In this document: positions 43,273-52,595 of the stretch, piece after piece
How positions within the stretch are numbered: the first letter of the stretch is position 1
Layout of the letters: the number at the start of each line of letters is the position of its first letter
Source: Devosia litorisediminis
GTDB taxonomy: Bacteria; Pseudomonadota; Alphaproteobacteria; Rhizobiales; Devosiaceae
DNA: 64,000 nucleotides
Direction of reading: 5' to 3'
Assembly: GCF_018334155.1 (NCBI RefSeq)
Contig: NZ_JAGXTP010000003.1
Location: forward strand, 248,001-312,000
Notes under the pieces: generated by a model
What the model saw: the letters and a program-made list of their open reading frames with translations, nothing else
Told to the model about the DNA's origin: nothing
Databases searched by the model: none
Position numbers and translations under genes: made by a program

Positions 43273-44526
43273 ATCGCTTGGACCAAAACACTGGCTGCAT
43301 TTTTCGCAGTGACCCTTTTGGGCGCGCCTATCGCCCAGGCTGAACATCTTGTCGTATTTCACGACTGGCGATCACCTGCCGAACTGGCGGCGCTCAATGT
43401 GTTGCGCCACGCGGTCGAGGACAATGGCGACCAATGGGTGCCGCTGGCCATTCCGCACGACACCAATGCCAACACCACCGTGCTGGACCTGATCGCGCTT
43501 GGCACCAGCCCCAATGTCTTCCTGCACATGCCGCCGGCGATCTATCGCACCCTCCACAAGCGCCAAAAACTGCTCTCGCTCGATGCCCAGTTTGCCGCCA
43601 ATGGCCTGCTCGAGAACCTGCCCGAAGTGGTGCGCGATACCATCACCATTGATGGCCGCATTCTCAAGGTGCCCGCCACTATCCACGCCGATGCCACCAT
43701 CTTTTACAACCATGCCATCGCCGCCGAAATCGGCATCGACCCGCGAGACTGGACCAGTCTGGACGCCATGTGGCGCGATATGGAAGCGGCTCGCGATGCC
43801 GGATACCTGCCGCTCGCCATCGGCGCGCAAACCTGGCAGATCGGCTATCTGACCCACTCCCTGGTCGCCACCCTGGGCGGTCCCGACCTCTATCAGGCCC
43901 TCTATGGTGCGACCCCCGACAAGGCCGCACTCGATGATCCAGACCTGGCCGAGGTGTTTGTCTGGCTGCGCCGTTTCCAGCAGGCCGCCGATCCTGGCGC
44001 GCGCGACCGGGACTGGAACGTCGCCACCAATATGGTGATTTCGGGCCAGGCACTGATGCAGATCCAGGGCGACTGGATGAAGGGCGAATGGCGTGCCGCG
44101 GGCAAGCAACTCGACACCGACTATGGCTGCATGTTGCTGCCCGGCGCCAGGGCCCTGCCGGTCACCATCGATAGCTGGGGCCTGATGAATGCCACGACGC
44201 CGGCCATGAACAAGGCCGTCCGCGCCTTTGCCGACGCTGTGGTTGACCCAGCCAATCAGGCCGCCTTTGCCGCCGCCAAGGGGTCCACCCCGATCCGCTT
44301 TGATGCCCAGGGCGCTGTCGACCCTTGCTCGGGCATGCTCTTGAGCGCACTGGACCGCCCCCGGTTTGCCCTGCCGACGCCGCATCTCACCGCCCGGGCC
44401 GACTGGATCGAGCAGATCTGGGCCACCAGCCAGGCATTCTGGAGCGATGAAACCATGCGGCCCCAGACTGCCATTGCCCAACTCAAGGCGAACTGGAACG
44501 CTCCACCAGGCGCGGCCGTGCAATAG
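43273..44526 (+). CDS. ABC transporter sugar-binding protein (orphan)
   Basis: A periplasmic family 1 solute-binding protein of about 417 residues, of the glucose/mannose-binding type. The signal peptide is AWTKTLAAFFAVTLLGAPIAQA, then EHLVVFHDW. The core has PATIHADATIFYNHAIAAEIG, GAQTWQIGYLTHSL, MQIQGDWMKGEW and SWGLMNAT. Upstream in-frame starts (GTG 43144, GTG 43195) would bury the signal peptide behind 25-43 residues, whereas a GGGAGGAA ribosome site sits before ATC 43273; I chose that site, although ATC starts are rare. No permease or ATPase gene is nearby, so it may serve a transporter encoded elsewhere or act as a sensor. Confidence 0.8.
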   Translation: MAWTKTLAAFFAVTLLGAPIAQAEHLVVFHDWRSPAELAALNVLRHAVEDNGDQWVPLAIPHDTNANTTVLDLIALGTSPNVFLHMPPAIYRTLHKRQKLLSLDAQFAANGLLENLPEVVRDTITIDGRILKVPATIHADATIFYNHAIAAEIGIDPRDWTSLDAMWRDMEAARDAGYLPLAIGAQTWQIGYLTHSLVATLGGPDLYQALYGATPDKAALDDPDLAEVFVWLRRFQQAADPGARDRDWNVATNMVISGQALMQIQGDWMKGEWRAAGKQLDTDYGCMLLPGARALPVTIDSWGLMNATTPAMNKAVRAFADAVVDPANQAAFAAAKGSTPIRFDAQGAVDPCSGMLLSALDRPRFALPTPHLTARADWIEQIWATSQAFWSDETMRPQTAIAQLKANWNAPPGAAVQ

Positions 44527-44754
44527 AGCCGGCCCCGAAGTTAAGCAGGGATTCACTCTGGCCAACGGAATATGGCGCATACGGACAAGTACGGCCCAAC
44601 AGCAAGACCATCTTAACCGGCCTGCTGTTGACTGATCACAAGCAAAGGGCCGCCAATTCCGGCGTATCTAGACCACGAGCCGTCAGTTAACGGTATCCAC
44701 AGACCCGATCCGGACTGCTATTAGCGCCGGAAATCGGGGAATTAGGAACGGGCA

Positions 44755-47067
44755 ATGGTGTTTGAAGCCGCCCACAAGATTTTGCCGCCAGTAGACTATG
44801 TGTCCATGATCCGCTCCCTGTATGCGGATCGACGCTCGATGCTGTTTGGCGCTTTTGGCTCCGCGCTGGCTGCTGCCGTCGCGGCCCTTGAAGCACGTTC
44901 CATGATCCTGGGCGCTTTTGTTGGCCTGTTCATTCTGGTCGGGCTGGTGCGTAATGCCGATATGCGCGCCTTTGACGCCGTTCAACTCTCCGACACCAAT
45001 GTCCGTCTTGCCCTGCATTGGGAAATCCGCGCCACCATTGGCGCCGCCGCCATCGCCCTGATCTACGGAACATGGTGTATGGTCAGCTTCTGGCTGGTCG
45101 ATGACCCGTTTGCCGAACTGACCGCCGCCTCGGTCTCGGTCTCGGTGCTGGTGGGCGTGTCACAGCGCAATTTTGCCATCGACCGGCTGATGACCATCCA
45201 GGTCTTGCTCATTGCCGTGCCGCTGGCCCTCGGCCTGTTGCTGGTTGGCAATATCTATTACGCCCTGCTGACCCTGCTGCTATTGCCCTTCTTTGCCAGT
45301 CTACGCCGCATTGCCGGCAGCGCTCGCCAGATTCTGCTGCGCGCTGTGCATGGTCGCCTTGCGGCCTCTGCTCTCGCCACTCAGCTCGATACCGCCCTGA
45401 CCACGCTGGAACACGGCCTGATGATGCTCGACAATGCGGGCACCATCGAGGTGGCCAATGGTCAGGCCCTGCAGGCCTTTAACCTGCCCAATTCCCAAAG
45501 CTGGATCGGCCGCCCCGCCAGCGAACTGTTCGACGTGGCTGTCGACAGCCAGGCCATGCCCAAGGCGGCGCGCGATCAATTAGGCTCGCTGATCGCCGCC
45601 CATTCCAGCGGCAAGCTCTTGCTCAGTGTGCGACCCGGCCGGCACTTTGAAGTTTCGGTATCCTCGCGCGGTCCCAAGACCGTTTTGCTGTTTGAGGACA
45701 TTTCGGCCCGCATCATCGCTGAAGAGCGCATGAGCTATATGGCGCGTTATGACGCGCTGACCAACCTGCCCAATCGCGCCTATTTTGCCCAGCAGGTTGA
45801 GGCCATTCTGCGCGAACGGCGCGAAACCGGACACCCCACCCATGTGGCGCTGTGGATCGTGGACGTCGACGACTTCAAGCACATCAATGATACAATGGGT
45901 CATATCGCCGGCGACAGCGTCCTGGCCGAAATGGGCCGCCGCCTGCCTCTGGCATTCGGCGAAAACGCCATCTGCGCCAGACTTGGCGGCGACGAGTTCA
46001 TCGCTTTTCGCGCCGACGGCATCGCCCCGCAATTCCTGGCCGAACGCTCCGAACACGTGCTGGCCAGCATGGGTGCCGAAATGCGCCTGCCCGACCGCAG
46101 CATGGTGGTCGATGTCAGTATCGGCATGGTGATCAGCGAGAATAGTGGCGACGATCTGGAAAGCCTTATGGTCAAGGCCGACCTGGCCATCTACGCCGCC
46201 AAGGGCACCGGCAAGGCCAAGGTTGTGCAGTTCCACGAGCGCATGGACACCGAGTACCAGCTGCGCCAGCAACTCAAGCAGGACCTCAAGCAGGCCATTG
46301 CAGGGGGCGAGATCACCCTGGCCTATCAGGCAGTGGTCGATCCCCGGAAAAACCGCATTGTCGGCTGTGAAGCGCTGGCGCGCTGGGACCATCCCGAGCT
46401 GGGGCCGATTTCGCCGGCCCTGTTCATTCCCATTGCCGAAGAAACTGGCCTGATCACCGATCTGACCCGTGCCGTTCTGGCCATGGCAACCCGGGACTGC
46501 AACACCTGGCCCGGCGACACCACGATTGCCGTCAACCTCTCGGCCCGCGACTTCCGGGCGTGCAATGTGGAATCCATGGTCCTTGACGCCATCAAGGTCT
46601 CGGGCCTGCCGCACCATCGCCTCGAAATCGAGGTTACAGAGTCAGCTGTCATCGAGGAACGCGAAGCCGCCACCATGGCGCTGGCCGCCCTGTGCCGTAA
46701 GGGCGTGGGCGTGGCGCTTGATGATTTTGGCACCGGCTATTCGTCGCTGAGCTACCTTCAGGCCTTACCCCTGACCAAGCTCAAGATCGACCGCAGCTTT
46801 GTAATCGACATCGAAGCCGATCCCCAGGCTCTGCGCCTGTTGGCCAATGTTGCCCAGCTGGGCAAGGACCTCGATCTCAAGATCACGGTCGAAGGGGTTG
46901 AGACCGAAGGACAGCTCAACCTGCTGACCTCACAAACCAAAATCGATCAGATCCAGGGCTTTGTCTATGGTCCGCCGCTCAATCTGGAGGCCATGACCCG
47001 GTTGCTGCAGGCCCATCATCGCAGCGATCTCAAACCCATTGCCAAGCGCGCCGGCGCCCGCCACTGA
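44755..47067 (+). CDS. Membrane GGDEF-EAL cyclic di-GMP protein
   Basis: The 770-residue inner-membrane protein combines several N-terminal hydrophobic helices (about residues 28-185), a PAS-like segment (about 215-320), a GGDEF domain (about 325-490, YDALTNLPNRAYF, active motif ARLGGDEF) and an EAL domain (about 500-750, CEALARW, NLSARDF, ALDDFGTGYSSL, LKIDRSF, EGVET). Both catalytic motifs are intact, so it may make and degrade c-di-GMP; in such hybrids one activity usually dominates or GTP binding regulates EAL. It is alone, 228 bases after the sugar-binding gene, and is followed by the FeeM-like gene after 104 bases. Confidence 0.93.
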   Translation: MVFEAAHKILPPVDYVSMIRSLYADRRSMLFGAFGSALAAAVAALEARSMILGAFVGLFILVGLVRNADMRAFDAVQLSDTNVRLALHWEIRATIGAAAIALIYGTWCMVSFWLVDDPFAELTAASVSVSVLVGVSQRNFAIDRLMTIQVLLIAVPLALGLLLVGNIYYALLTLLLLPFFASLRRIAGSARQILLRAVHGRLAASALATQLDTALTTLEHGLMMLDNAGTIEVANGQALQAFNLPNSQSWIGRPASELFDVAVDSQAMPKAARDQLGSLIAAHSSGKLLLSVRPGRHFEVSVSSRGPKTVLLFEDISARIIAEERMSYMARYDALTNLPNRAYFAQQVEAILRERRETGHPTHVALWIVDVDDFKHINDTMGHIAGDSVLAEMGRRLPLAFGENAICARLGGDEFIAFRADGIAPQFLAERSEHVLASMGAEMRLPDRSMVVDVSIGMVISENSGDDLESLMVKADLAIYAAKGTGKAKVVQFHERMDTEYQLRQQLKQDLKQAIAGGEITLAYQAVVDPRKNRIVGCEALARWDHPELGPISPALFIPIAEETGLITDLTRAVLAMATRDCNTWPGDTTIAVNLSARDFRACNVESMVLDAIKVSGLPHHRLEIEVTESAVIEEREAATMALAALCRKGVGVALDDFGTGYSSLSYLQALPLTKLKIDRSFVIDIEADPQALRLLANVAQLGKDLDLKITVEGVETEGQLNLLTSQTKIDQIQGFVYGPPLNLEAMTRLLQAHHRSDLKPIAKRAGARH

Positions 47068-47122
47068 TCATGCGCTAAGTTCCCTCGATTAACCAAGAAT
47101 ACGCGTTCAGCTTATAAAATGG

Positions 47123-47137
47123 TTAAGCAATTGTTAC
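47123..47137 (+). promoter_or_regulatory. Near-match CtrA box TTAA-N7-TTAC
   Basis: TTAA, seven bases, TTACC lies 34 bases before the FeeM-like start. It differs from the CtrA consensus at the last base of the second half. The same variant recurs before the chemotaxis gene at 63 kb. Confidence 0.3.
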
Positions 47138-47171
47138 CCTGTCCGTATCAGAGTGGGACAGTGAGCAATTC

Positions 47172-47954
47172 ATGGTTATCGACCCCGACAGTGCCGCTGC
47201 CGCCAAAGCCGGTACACCTTCCCGTTTCGCGGGCGCCCTGCTCGATATTCTCGACAAGGTGAGCTATGCCCGGGTTGATCCCGGCGTGATTGACGATCCC
47301 ATCTACAAGCTCCGCTATCGCGCTTACACGCGCGAAGGGTTCATGGATCACAATCCCGAAGAGATCTGCATTGACGACCTTGATCGTGCACCCAATGCGA
47401 TGAGCTTTGGCATCTATATCGATGGCCAACTGGTCAGCTCGATCCGGCTGCACCATCTGACAGCGACCCACCGTCGCTCACCCAGCATGAAGGTGTTCCC
47501 TGATGTGCTGGGGCCCATGCTTGACACCGGCCTGACCTTCATTGATCCCAGCCGCTTTACGGCCGATCACGAAGCCTCGCTGGCCTATCCGGCCCTGCCC
47601 TTCCTGACGCTGCGCATTGCTGCCATGGCATCGGTGCAGTTTCAGGCCGATCAGTGTCTGGCACTCGTGCGCACCGAACATGGCGCCTTCTACAAGCGCG
47701 TGTTTGGCTCTGAGCGGCTGAGTGAGGAACGGACCTATCCCGATCTGCACTTCCCGGTCGCCCTATTCTCGGCCAGCGTGGATTCGATCCGCTCGCGCGT
47801 GGCGCAGCGCTTTCCGTTCTTCCTCTCGACCCAGGCCGAGCGCCAGCAATTGTTCTCCCAGACTGTCTCCGACACCGACAATCGCCGCGTCGGCGCCTCG
47901 GCACGCCAGGCTTACGAGACAGCCCTGTCCGCCCTGCAGGCAGAACCCTGCTGA
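47172..47954 (+). CDS. FeeM-like N-acyl amino acid synthase / GNAT-fold acyltransferase
   Basis: A 260-residue soluble protein resembling the N-acyl amino acid synthase FeeM family, which shares the fold of acyl-homoserine-lactone synthases and transfers acyl groups from acyl carrier protein to an amine. Characteristic stretches are YKLRYRAYTREGF, FGIYIDGQLVSSIRLHHL, GLTFIDPSRF and ALPFLTLRIAAMASVQF, then the C-terminal GAFYKRVFGSERLSE. The product could be an N-acyl amino acid signal or lipid precursor; this is inference. No acyl carrier protein gene is adjacent. It follows a c-di-GMP protein gene, and a CtrA-like site lies upstream. Confidence 0.75.
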   Translation: MVIDPDSAAAAKAGTPSRFAGALLDILDKVSYARVDPGVIDDPIYKLRYRAYTREGFMDHNPEEICIDDLDRAPNAMSFGIYIDGQLVSSIRLHHLTATHRRSPSMKVFPDVLGPMLDTGLTFIDPSRFTADHEASLAYPALPFLTLRIAAMASVQFQADQCLALVRTEHGAFYKRVFGSERLSEERTYPDLHFPVALFSASVDSIRSRVAQRFPFFLSTQAERQQLFSQTVSDTDNRRVGASARQAYETALSALQAEPC

Positions 47955-47971
47955 AACGGCGATGGCCATTT

Positions 47972-47997
47972 GCCTCGGGTCGTGACCTGCCCGGGGC
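47972..47997 (+). terminator. Possible hairpin terminator after the FeeM-like gene
   Basis: GCCTCGGG and CCCGGGGC form an 8-bp stem with one G-T pair, 17 bases after the stop. The U-run is missing, so it is a weak call. Confidence 0.35.
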
Positions 47998-48073
47998 ATA
48001 ATCACTCGACAAGAAGCACCTGCGGCTGAACCATCAGCAGCGGCACACGAGTCAGCCAGATCGTCAAAAGGGA

Positions 48074-48149
48074 TGGTGCCGCATAGGTGACTCGAACACC
48101 TGACCCCATCATTACGAATGATGTGCTCTACCAACTGAGCTAATGCGGC
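48074..48149 (-). tRNA. tRNA-Thr (anticodon CGT)
   Basis: Read on the minus strand, the sequence folds into a full cloverleaf: acceptor GCCGCAT/ATGCGGC, D arm GCTC-AGTTGGTA-GAGC, anticodon stem CATCA/TGATG with loop TTCGTAA (anticodon CGT, reading ACG), variable loop GGGTC, T arm AGGTG-TTCGAGT-CACCT, discriminator A and an encoded CCA. The total of 76 bases is normal. The HemY-like gene ends 13 bases upstream on the same strand. No integrase or att-like repeat is seen next to it. Confidence 0.96.
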
Positions 48150-48162
48150 AACGGGAGGCCTT

Positions 48163-49539
48163 TTACGTTGGGTTTTGGGCCGGTGCAAGAGGCAAGGCAG
48201 CCTGGCTCGGCAATTGTGCAGGCTGACCCTCACCCGTACGCGCCGAGGCGGTCATGGTGGCGGTCATGGGCACCTTCCATTCAAAGGCATCCAGCCGTCC
48301 GGTCACCGGCGACACCGGCTCCCATTCGTCACTGACCATGCCATCTGCGGTCCACACCGGATCACGCGGCGCCCGCACCGCACGGGCGAGCCATTCGCGC
48401 GCCTTGCCCTGATCGCCATTCTGGCCTTCTTCGATCTCGGCCATCAGGCTGGCGACACCCTGGGTGGCGTCCGGACCTTCAAAGGGCGCCAGCGCATTGC
48501 GCGCCAGAGACCAGTCATAGGCATCGATCGCCGCCCGGGCCAAAGCCATGCCGGCCGCGCGATGCGGTGGCGGCGTCTCGATGATCTCGCCCATCCGCTT
48601 GAGCCGGTCGACAGCCGAGGCGCCGGGCTGGGCGTGAGCATAGAGCGCAGCGATATCGGGATGACCGGTGGCGCGCCAGATGCGGCGCAGCAGGCTCATC
48701 GCCTTGCGGGTATCGCCGCGATTGATGTGAATGCGTGCCGCGATCAGCGCCGCTGGCACAAAGTCCGGCAGCAGCTTGAGGGCGGTCAGTGCGTGCTCGA
48801 GCGCTTCAAGCGGCGCGCTGGCTTCGGCCTCGCGCGCCCGCGCGGTTTCAATCACCGCCTGACGACGACGCTTGCGCGCCCGATCCTCGCGGCTCACCGC
48901 CTGCTCGGCATTGACCATTGCCACCGCATCGGCCCACTGCCCGCGCCGGCTCAGATCATCAAACACCGCCTCGGCGGCCCAACCGCTATTGGGAGCCAGG
49001 TTCAGCGCCTTGCGCGCAAAGGTCAGGGCTGCATCAGGTCGCTGCTGCGCGCTGGCCTGATCATACAGCCCTGTCAGCGCCGCCAGAGCCGTCTGGTCGC
49101 TGGCGATGAGAGCCCGATAGTGCTCACGCGCTGCGGGCATGTCGCCCAGCGCCAGATCCGCGCGTGCTTCGAGCAGCTTGGCAGCAGCATTACTGGGCAG
49201 GCGCGCCTGCGCATCGCGCGCCAGGGCACGCGCACGGGCAGGGTCACCGGCCTGCAGCGCGATCATGGCATCACTGAGTGCTTCCACGCCCTGCTCGCGC
49301 CGCCGCTCACGCGACCGGCGCGCCATGGCGCGCGGCGCCGAAATGATGCGCCGGACAATCGCCCAGACAAAGATCACCACGATGGCGACGACGATGAAAA
49401 TAAAGACCGCCGCGCCCAGCCGCGGCTGCATGCGATAGCCCGCCACCTCCAGCGTCAGCGTGCCCGGCAGCGAGATCATCCAGGCGGCCAGCGCCGCAAT
49501 GATCAGACTGCCCACAATCCAGGAAGCAAGACGGATCAT
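48163..49539 (-). CDS. HemY-like TPR membrane protein
   Basis: This is the last gene of the hemC-hemD-mic60-hemY cluster. The 458-residue protein has two N-terminal hydrophobic helices (about 5-25 and 43-63) and then helical TPR-like repeats to about residue 380, the HemY_N/TPR layout. The name comes from its link to heme genes; it is not a protoporphyrinogen oxidase, and its biochemical role in alphaproteobacteria is unproven. The ATG overlaps the mic60 stop (ATGA). The C-terminal 80 residues are Pro/Ala-rich and variable. Confidence 0.88.
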   Translation of the reverse strand: MIRLASWIVGSLIIAALAAWMISLPGTLTLEVAGYRMQPRLGAAVFIFIVVAIVVIFVWAIVRRIISAPRAMARRSRERRREQGVEALSDAMIALQAGDPARARALARDAQARLPSNAAAKLLEARADLALGDMPAAREHYRALIASDQTALAALTGLYDQASAQQRPDAALTFARKALNLAPNSGWAAEAVFDDLSRRGQWADAVAMVNAEQAVSREDRARKRRRQAVIETARAREAEASAPLEALEHALTALKLLPDFVPAALIAARIHINRGDTRKAMSLLRRIWRATGHPDIAALYAHAQPGASAVDRLKRMGEIIETPPPHRAAGMALARAAIDAYDWSLARNALAPFEGPDATQGVASLMAEIEEGQNGDQGKAREWLARAVRAPRDPVWTADGMVSDEWEPVSPVTGRLDAFEWKVPMTATMTASARTGEGQPAQLPSQAALPLAPAQNPT

Positions 49540-50843
49540 TGCGCGACCTCGCCGCTTAGCGCCGAATTGCGCAGACTCTGCAGAAAGGCTTCGGCCTGCG
49601 CCTGTTCAGCAATCAGCGCGGGTACATCGCCCGCCGCCGCCTGCATGGCCGGGGGCAGACTTTCCAGCAGGCTCTGCGCGCTGGCAAAGTCGCGCCGCTC
49701 CACCGCCCCAATCAACCGGGAGGTGATGGCATCGGGCGTATCGCCGTCAATTTCGCCGGTCGGCCGCAGGGCGATGGCCCCGGCCAGCCAGTCCAGCGCA
49801 CCATCCTGCCACTGCGCATCGGGATCGCTCGGGCGGCCCGCCAGAATGGCTGGCAACACGGCATCGAATTCGCGCGCGATCACGTCGGGACGGGTCAGCC
49901 CCTGCGCCGCCTGATTGGCAATCAGGGTGGGAATGTCAGCCTTGGGCGCCGCGGCCCGCAGCGTGGCAAGTTCGGTTTCGTAGGGGCGCCCCGTCGCAAA
50001 GGCAGTCTCGAGCCCAGACAGGATCAGCGGCAATTGCAGCACCGCCCCGATATCACCGGGCTGCTTGGCCAGCGTTGCGCTGGTTTCGCTGACAGTGCCT
50101 TCAAGTGTGCGCAGACTGGCCTCGGCGGTGCCAACCCGGGCAGCCAGTTCATCAATGCGGCCACCCAGAGCGGTAAAATCACCGCGTAGCGCATCAACCG
50201 CACCGCTATTGGCAGCCGTGGCTGGCGCTTCGGCCAGACTATCGACCCGGGCGCTCAGCGCCGCAATGTCGCTCTGAACCCCACCCAGATCGAGTGGAGC
50301 GGCAGCCTCGGGCGCCACAGCAGGTTCGGCCTGTTCCAGCGCGGCAATACGCTGATTGAGCGTGGCCAGTTCAGACTGCGTTGTCTGCGTCACGGTTTCG
50401 AGTTCAGGAATGGCCTTGCCAAAATCCGCCAGGCGCGGATCGGCCACGGCAACCGGCGCGGGCGGCGTCGGCCACAGGCCGGCATAGGCCAGACCATAGG
50501 CAGCACCCAGACCCAACAGACCGCCTACCAGCGCTGCCCCAAAGCCAAAGCCCGAGCTTTCCTCAACCACCGCTTTGGACCTGGGTTTTTCGGTCGACTT
50601 GTCGCCTGGCTTGGGCCTGTCGGCCGATGCCGATGAACCAGTTGCGCCAGTGCCGGGTGCATTCGCCCCGGCTGGCTTGCTGGCGCCTGCGGCACTGGCG
50701 GCGCTGGTGGCACCAGCATCACTCTTGCTCGGCTCGGGTTTGTTGGCCTCGGCACCCACCGCTCGTGCCTTGAGATCAAGCACTGGCGGTTTGACCGCAC
50801 CCGGCCGGGCTTCGTTTGCCTTGGGGTCCTTGCTATCCGCCAT
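49536..50843 (-). CDS. Alphaproteobacterial Mic60 (mitofilin) homologue
   Basis: Mic60 shapes inner-membrane curvature in mitochondria; alphaproteobacterial homologues beside hemD/hemY do the same for intracytoplasmic membranes. The 435-residue product has a long Ala/Pro-rich cytosolic N-terminus (1-95), one transmembrane helix (about 98-122), a coiled-coil stretch (about 145-270) and a C-terminal helical domain (about 290-430) with QLPLILSGLETAFATGRPYETEL, which fits the mitofilin signature region. Gene order and architecture support the call more than residue identity does. It is flanked by hemD (27-base gap) and the HemY-like gene (4-base overlap). Confidence 0.82.
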   Translation of the reverse strand: MADSKDPKANEARPGAVKPPVLDLKARAVGAEANKPEPSKSDAGATSAASAAGASKPAGANAPGTGATGSSASADRPKPGDKSTEKPRSKAVVEESSGFGFGAALVGGLLGLGAAYGLAYAGLWPTPPAPVAVADPRLADFGKAIPELETVTQTTQSELATLNQRIAALEQAEPAVAPEAAAPLDLGGVQSDIAALSARVDSLAEAPATAANSGAVDALRGDFTALGGRIDELAARVGTAEASLRTLEGTVSETSATLAKQPGDIGAVLQLPLILSGLETAFATGRPYETELATLRAAAPKADIPTLIANQAAQGLTRPDVIAREFDAVLPAILAGRPSDPDAQWQDGALDWLAGAIALRPTGEIDGDTPDAITSRLIGAVERRDFASAQSLLESLPPAMQAAAGDVPALIAEQAQAEAFLQSLRNSALSGEVAQ

Positions 50844-50870
50844 CTCAGCTAGTCCTCTTGTTCACTTCGA

Positions 50871-51602
50871 CTATGACCCAGTTTGGGCGCGGGCAAAACC
50901 CAGTGCCAGCGCCATCATCGCCTCTTCGTCGGGCCGATCAGCCAGACCAATGCGATTGAAATGGGCTTCCAGCAGCGGTTCTGCCACCGCTTCGCTCATG
51001 CACAACATGCCCAGATTCTGCCGCTGTGCGCGGTCCAGACTCTGCGCCAATTGCGCGAAAATTTCGGCCGTCCGCCGCGAATAGACCAGCACCGCCCCGA
51101 TGCCACCATCGCCCAATGCGGCCAGCACACCTGTCGGCAATGTCTCGATCGCCACCATGTCATAGACCTTGGCGGTGGCGACCATGACACCCATCGGCGC
51201 CAGGGCCTTGGCCAGATCAGCGCTCTGATGTTTGCCTGTAGGATAAAATAGCGGCCCTTTCAGGCCCGACAGACTAATGGCGTTGACCAGGTCACCAAAT
51301 GCACCGGCAGCACTGCTGACCCGGGCAAACCCGGCCTGTTCTGCATCGCGCGCGGTCCGATCTCCCACTGCCAGAACCGGCAAATGCGCGTAATCGCCGA
51401 CCACACCGCGATCCACCAGCGTGCGCACCGCATTGGCGCTGGTCAGCACCACCGCCGCGAATCCATCGGCGGGCGGCAGGCTGACATCAAGCGTCACCCG
51501 TTCCATCAACGGCACCGCAACGCCCTCGATATCGAGGGCCTGCAACCGCGCCAGGCTTGATTGCGCATCCGGCTCGGGACGGGTGATCAGCATCTGGCTC
51601 AT
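50871..51602 (-). CDS. hemD: Uroporphyrinogen-III synthase
   Basis: HemD cyclises hydroxymethylbilane to uroporphyrinogen III. The 243-residue protein has the weakly conserved two-domain HemD layout: MLITRPEPDAQSSLARL at the start, VVLTSANAVRTLVDRG in domain one, LFYPTGKHQSADLA and VLVYSRRTAEIFAQL in domain two. The ATG overlaps the hemC stop by four bases (ATGA), which fixes the start over an earlier in-frame GTG. It follows hemC directly, as expected, since its substrate is the unstable HemC product. Confidence 0.93.
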   Translation of the reverse strand: MSQMLITRPEPDAQSSLARLQALDIEGVAVPLMERVTLDVSLPPADGFAAVVLTSANAVRTLVDRGVVGDYAHLPVLAVGDRTARDAEQAGFARVSSAAGAFGDLVNAISLSGLKGPLFYPTGKHQSADLAKALAPMGVMVATAKVYDMVAIETLPTGVLAALGDGGIGAVLVYSRRTAEIFAQLAQSLDRAQRQNLGMLCMSEAVAEPLLEAHFNRIGLADRPDEEAMMALALGFARAQTGS

Positions 51603-52540
51603 GCTTGTGCCCATTTGGCGAGAAATTCGGTCCCGGCCTGCTTGAGCAGGTCCTCACCCACGGCGCGCCCCACCACCAGCGGGTCAGTGCCGCTCGCCGT
51701 ACTGTCGAACGCGGTCTGCCCGTCCAGGCTCAAGATCTGGCCCTTCAGCGTCAGCTGCCCGTTCGCCAAGCTGCTCAACGCCCCTACAGGCGTGCGGCAG
51801 GAGCCATCCAGAATGGCCAGCATGGCCCGTTCGCCGGTGATTGTCATATTGGTTGGCGCATGATCAAGCGCCGAGACCAGCGCGGCCATCCGCTTGTCAT
51901 CGCTACGCACCGCCAGCCCGATAGCGCCCTGCGCCGGGGCCGGCATGAAAATCTCGGGGTCCAGCTGGCCCGTGGCCCGATGGCCTTCACCCAGCCGGTT
52001 CAACCCGGCCATGGCCAGCAACGTCGCGTCGGCCACGCCATCGATCAGTTTTTGCAGCCGGGTACCGACATTGCCGCGGAACGGCACGATCTCGAGATCG
52101 GGGCGCTGCCGCAGGACCTGCGCTGCCCGCCGAATCGAGGAGGTGCCGAATTTGGCGCGCTCGGCCAGATGATCAATGCTCTGCACTTTGACCGACAAAA
52201 AGGCATCGCGGACATCTTCGCGCTCAAGAAACGCCACCAGCGCCAACCCATCGGGCAGGCGCGTCGCCACATCCTTGCTTGAATGCACGCCGATATCGAC
52301 CCGGCCACTGAGCATGGCGTCGTCGATTTCCTTGGTGAACAGCCCTTTGCCACCAATGTCACTCAGGCTGGCATTGCTGGCCTGACTGCGATCACCGCCC
52401 GTCGAGAGGACCTCAATGGCGATGTCGTCCTCGCTCACCCCATGGGTTGAAGCGAGCAGGCTGCGCACCAGACGCGCCTGCATCAGCGCCAGCGGGCTGC
52501 CGCGTGTTCCGATCCGGGCGAAAGCTTGGGGCGATTGCAA
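51599..52540 (-). CDS. hemC: Porphobilinogen deaminase (hydroxymethylbilane synthase)
   Basis: HemC joins four porphobilinogens on its dipyrromethane cofactor to give hydroxymethylbilane. The 313 residues include [15 protein letters not shown], the acidic active-site loop [27 protein letters not shown], and the cofactor cysteine in [11 protein letters not shown]. Length is normal. The only in-frame start that gives the family N-terminus is TTG; an upstream stop rules out longer forms. It heads the cluster hemC-hemD-mic60-hemY and is divergent from tsaD with a gap of about 55 bases, so the two promoters must overlap. Confidence 0.94.
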   Translation of the reverse strand: MQSPQAFARIGTRGSPLALMQARLVRSLLASTHGVSEDDIAIEVLSTGGDRSQASNASLSDIGGKGLFTKEIDDAMLSGRVDIGVHSSKDVATRLPDGLALVAFLEREDVRDAFLSVKVQSIDHLAERAKFGTSSIRRAAQVLRQRPDLEIVPFRGNVGTRLQKLIDGVADATLLAMAGLNRLGEGHRATGQLDPEIFMPAPAQGAIGLAVRSDDKRMAALVSALDHAPTNMTITGERAMLAILDGSCRTPVGALSSLANGQLTLKGQILSLDGQTAFDSTASGTDPLVVGRAVGEDLLKQAGTEFLAKWAQA

Positions 52541-52595
52541 TGTGATTTGGTCCTATAGTAGGCAGAGACACCCATCAGGGAGTAACCAGTTCATC

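Noticed and set aside
48074..48149. tRNA-Thr as an integration site of a mobile element
   Set aside because: No integrase, no partial tRNA copy and only core genes on both sides.
48175..49914. 579-codon open frame on the plus strand
   Set aside because: Antisense to the HemY-like and Mic60 genes; Arg/His-rich shadow translation.
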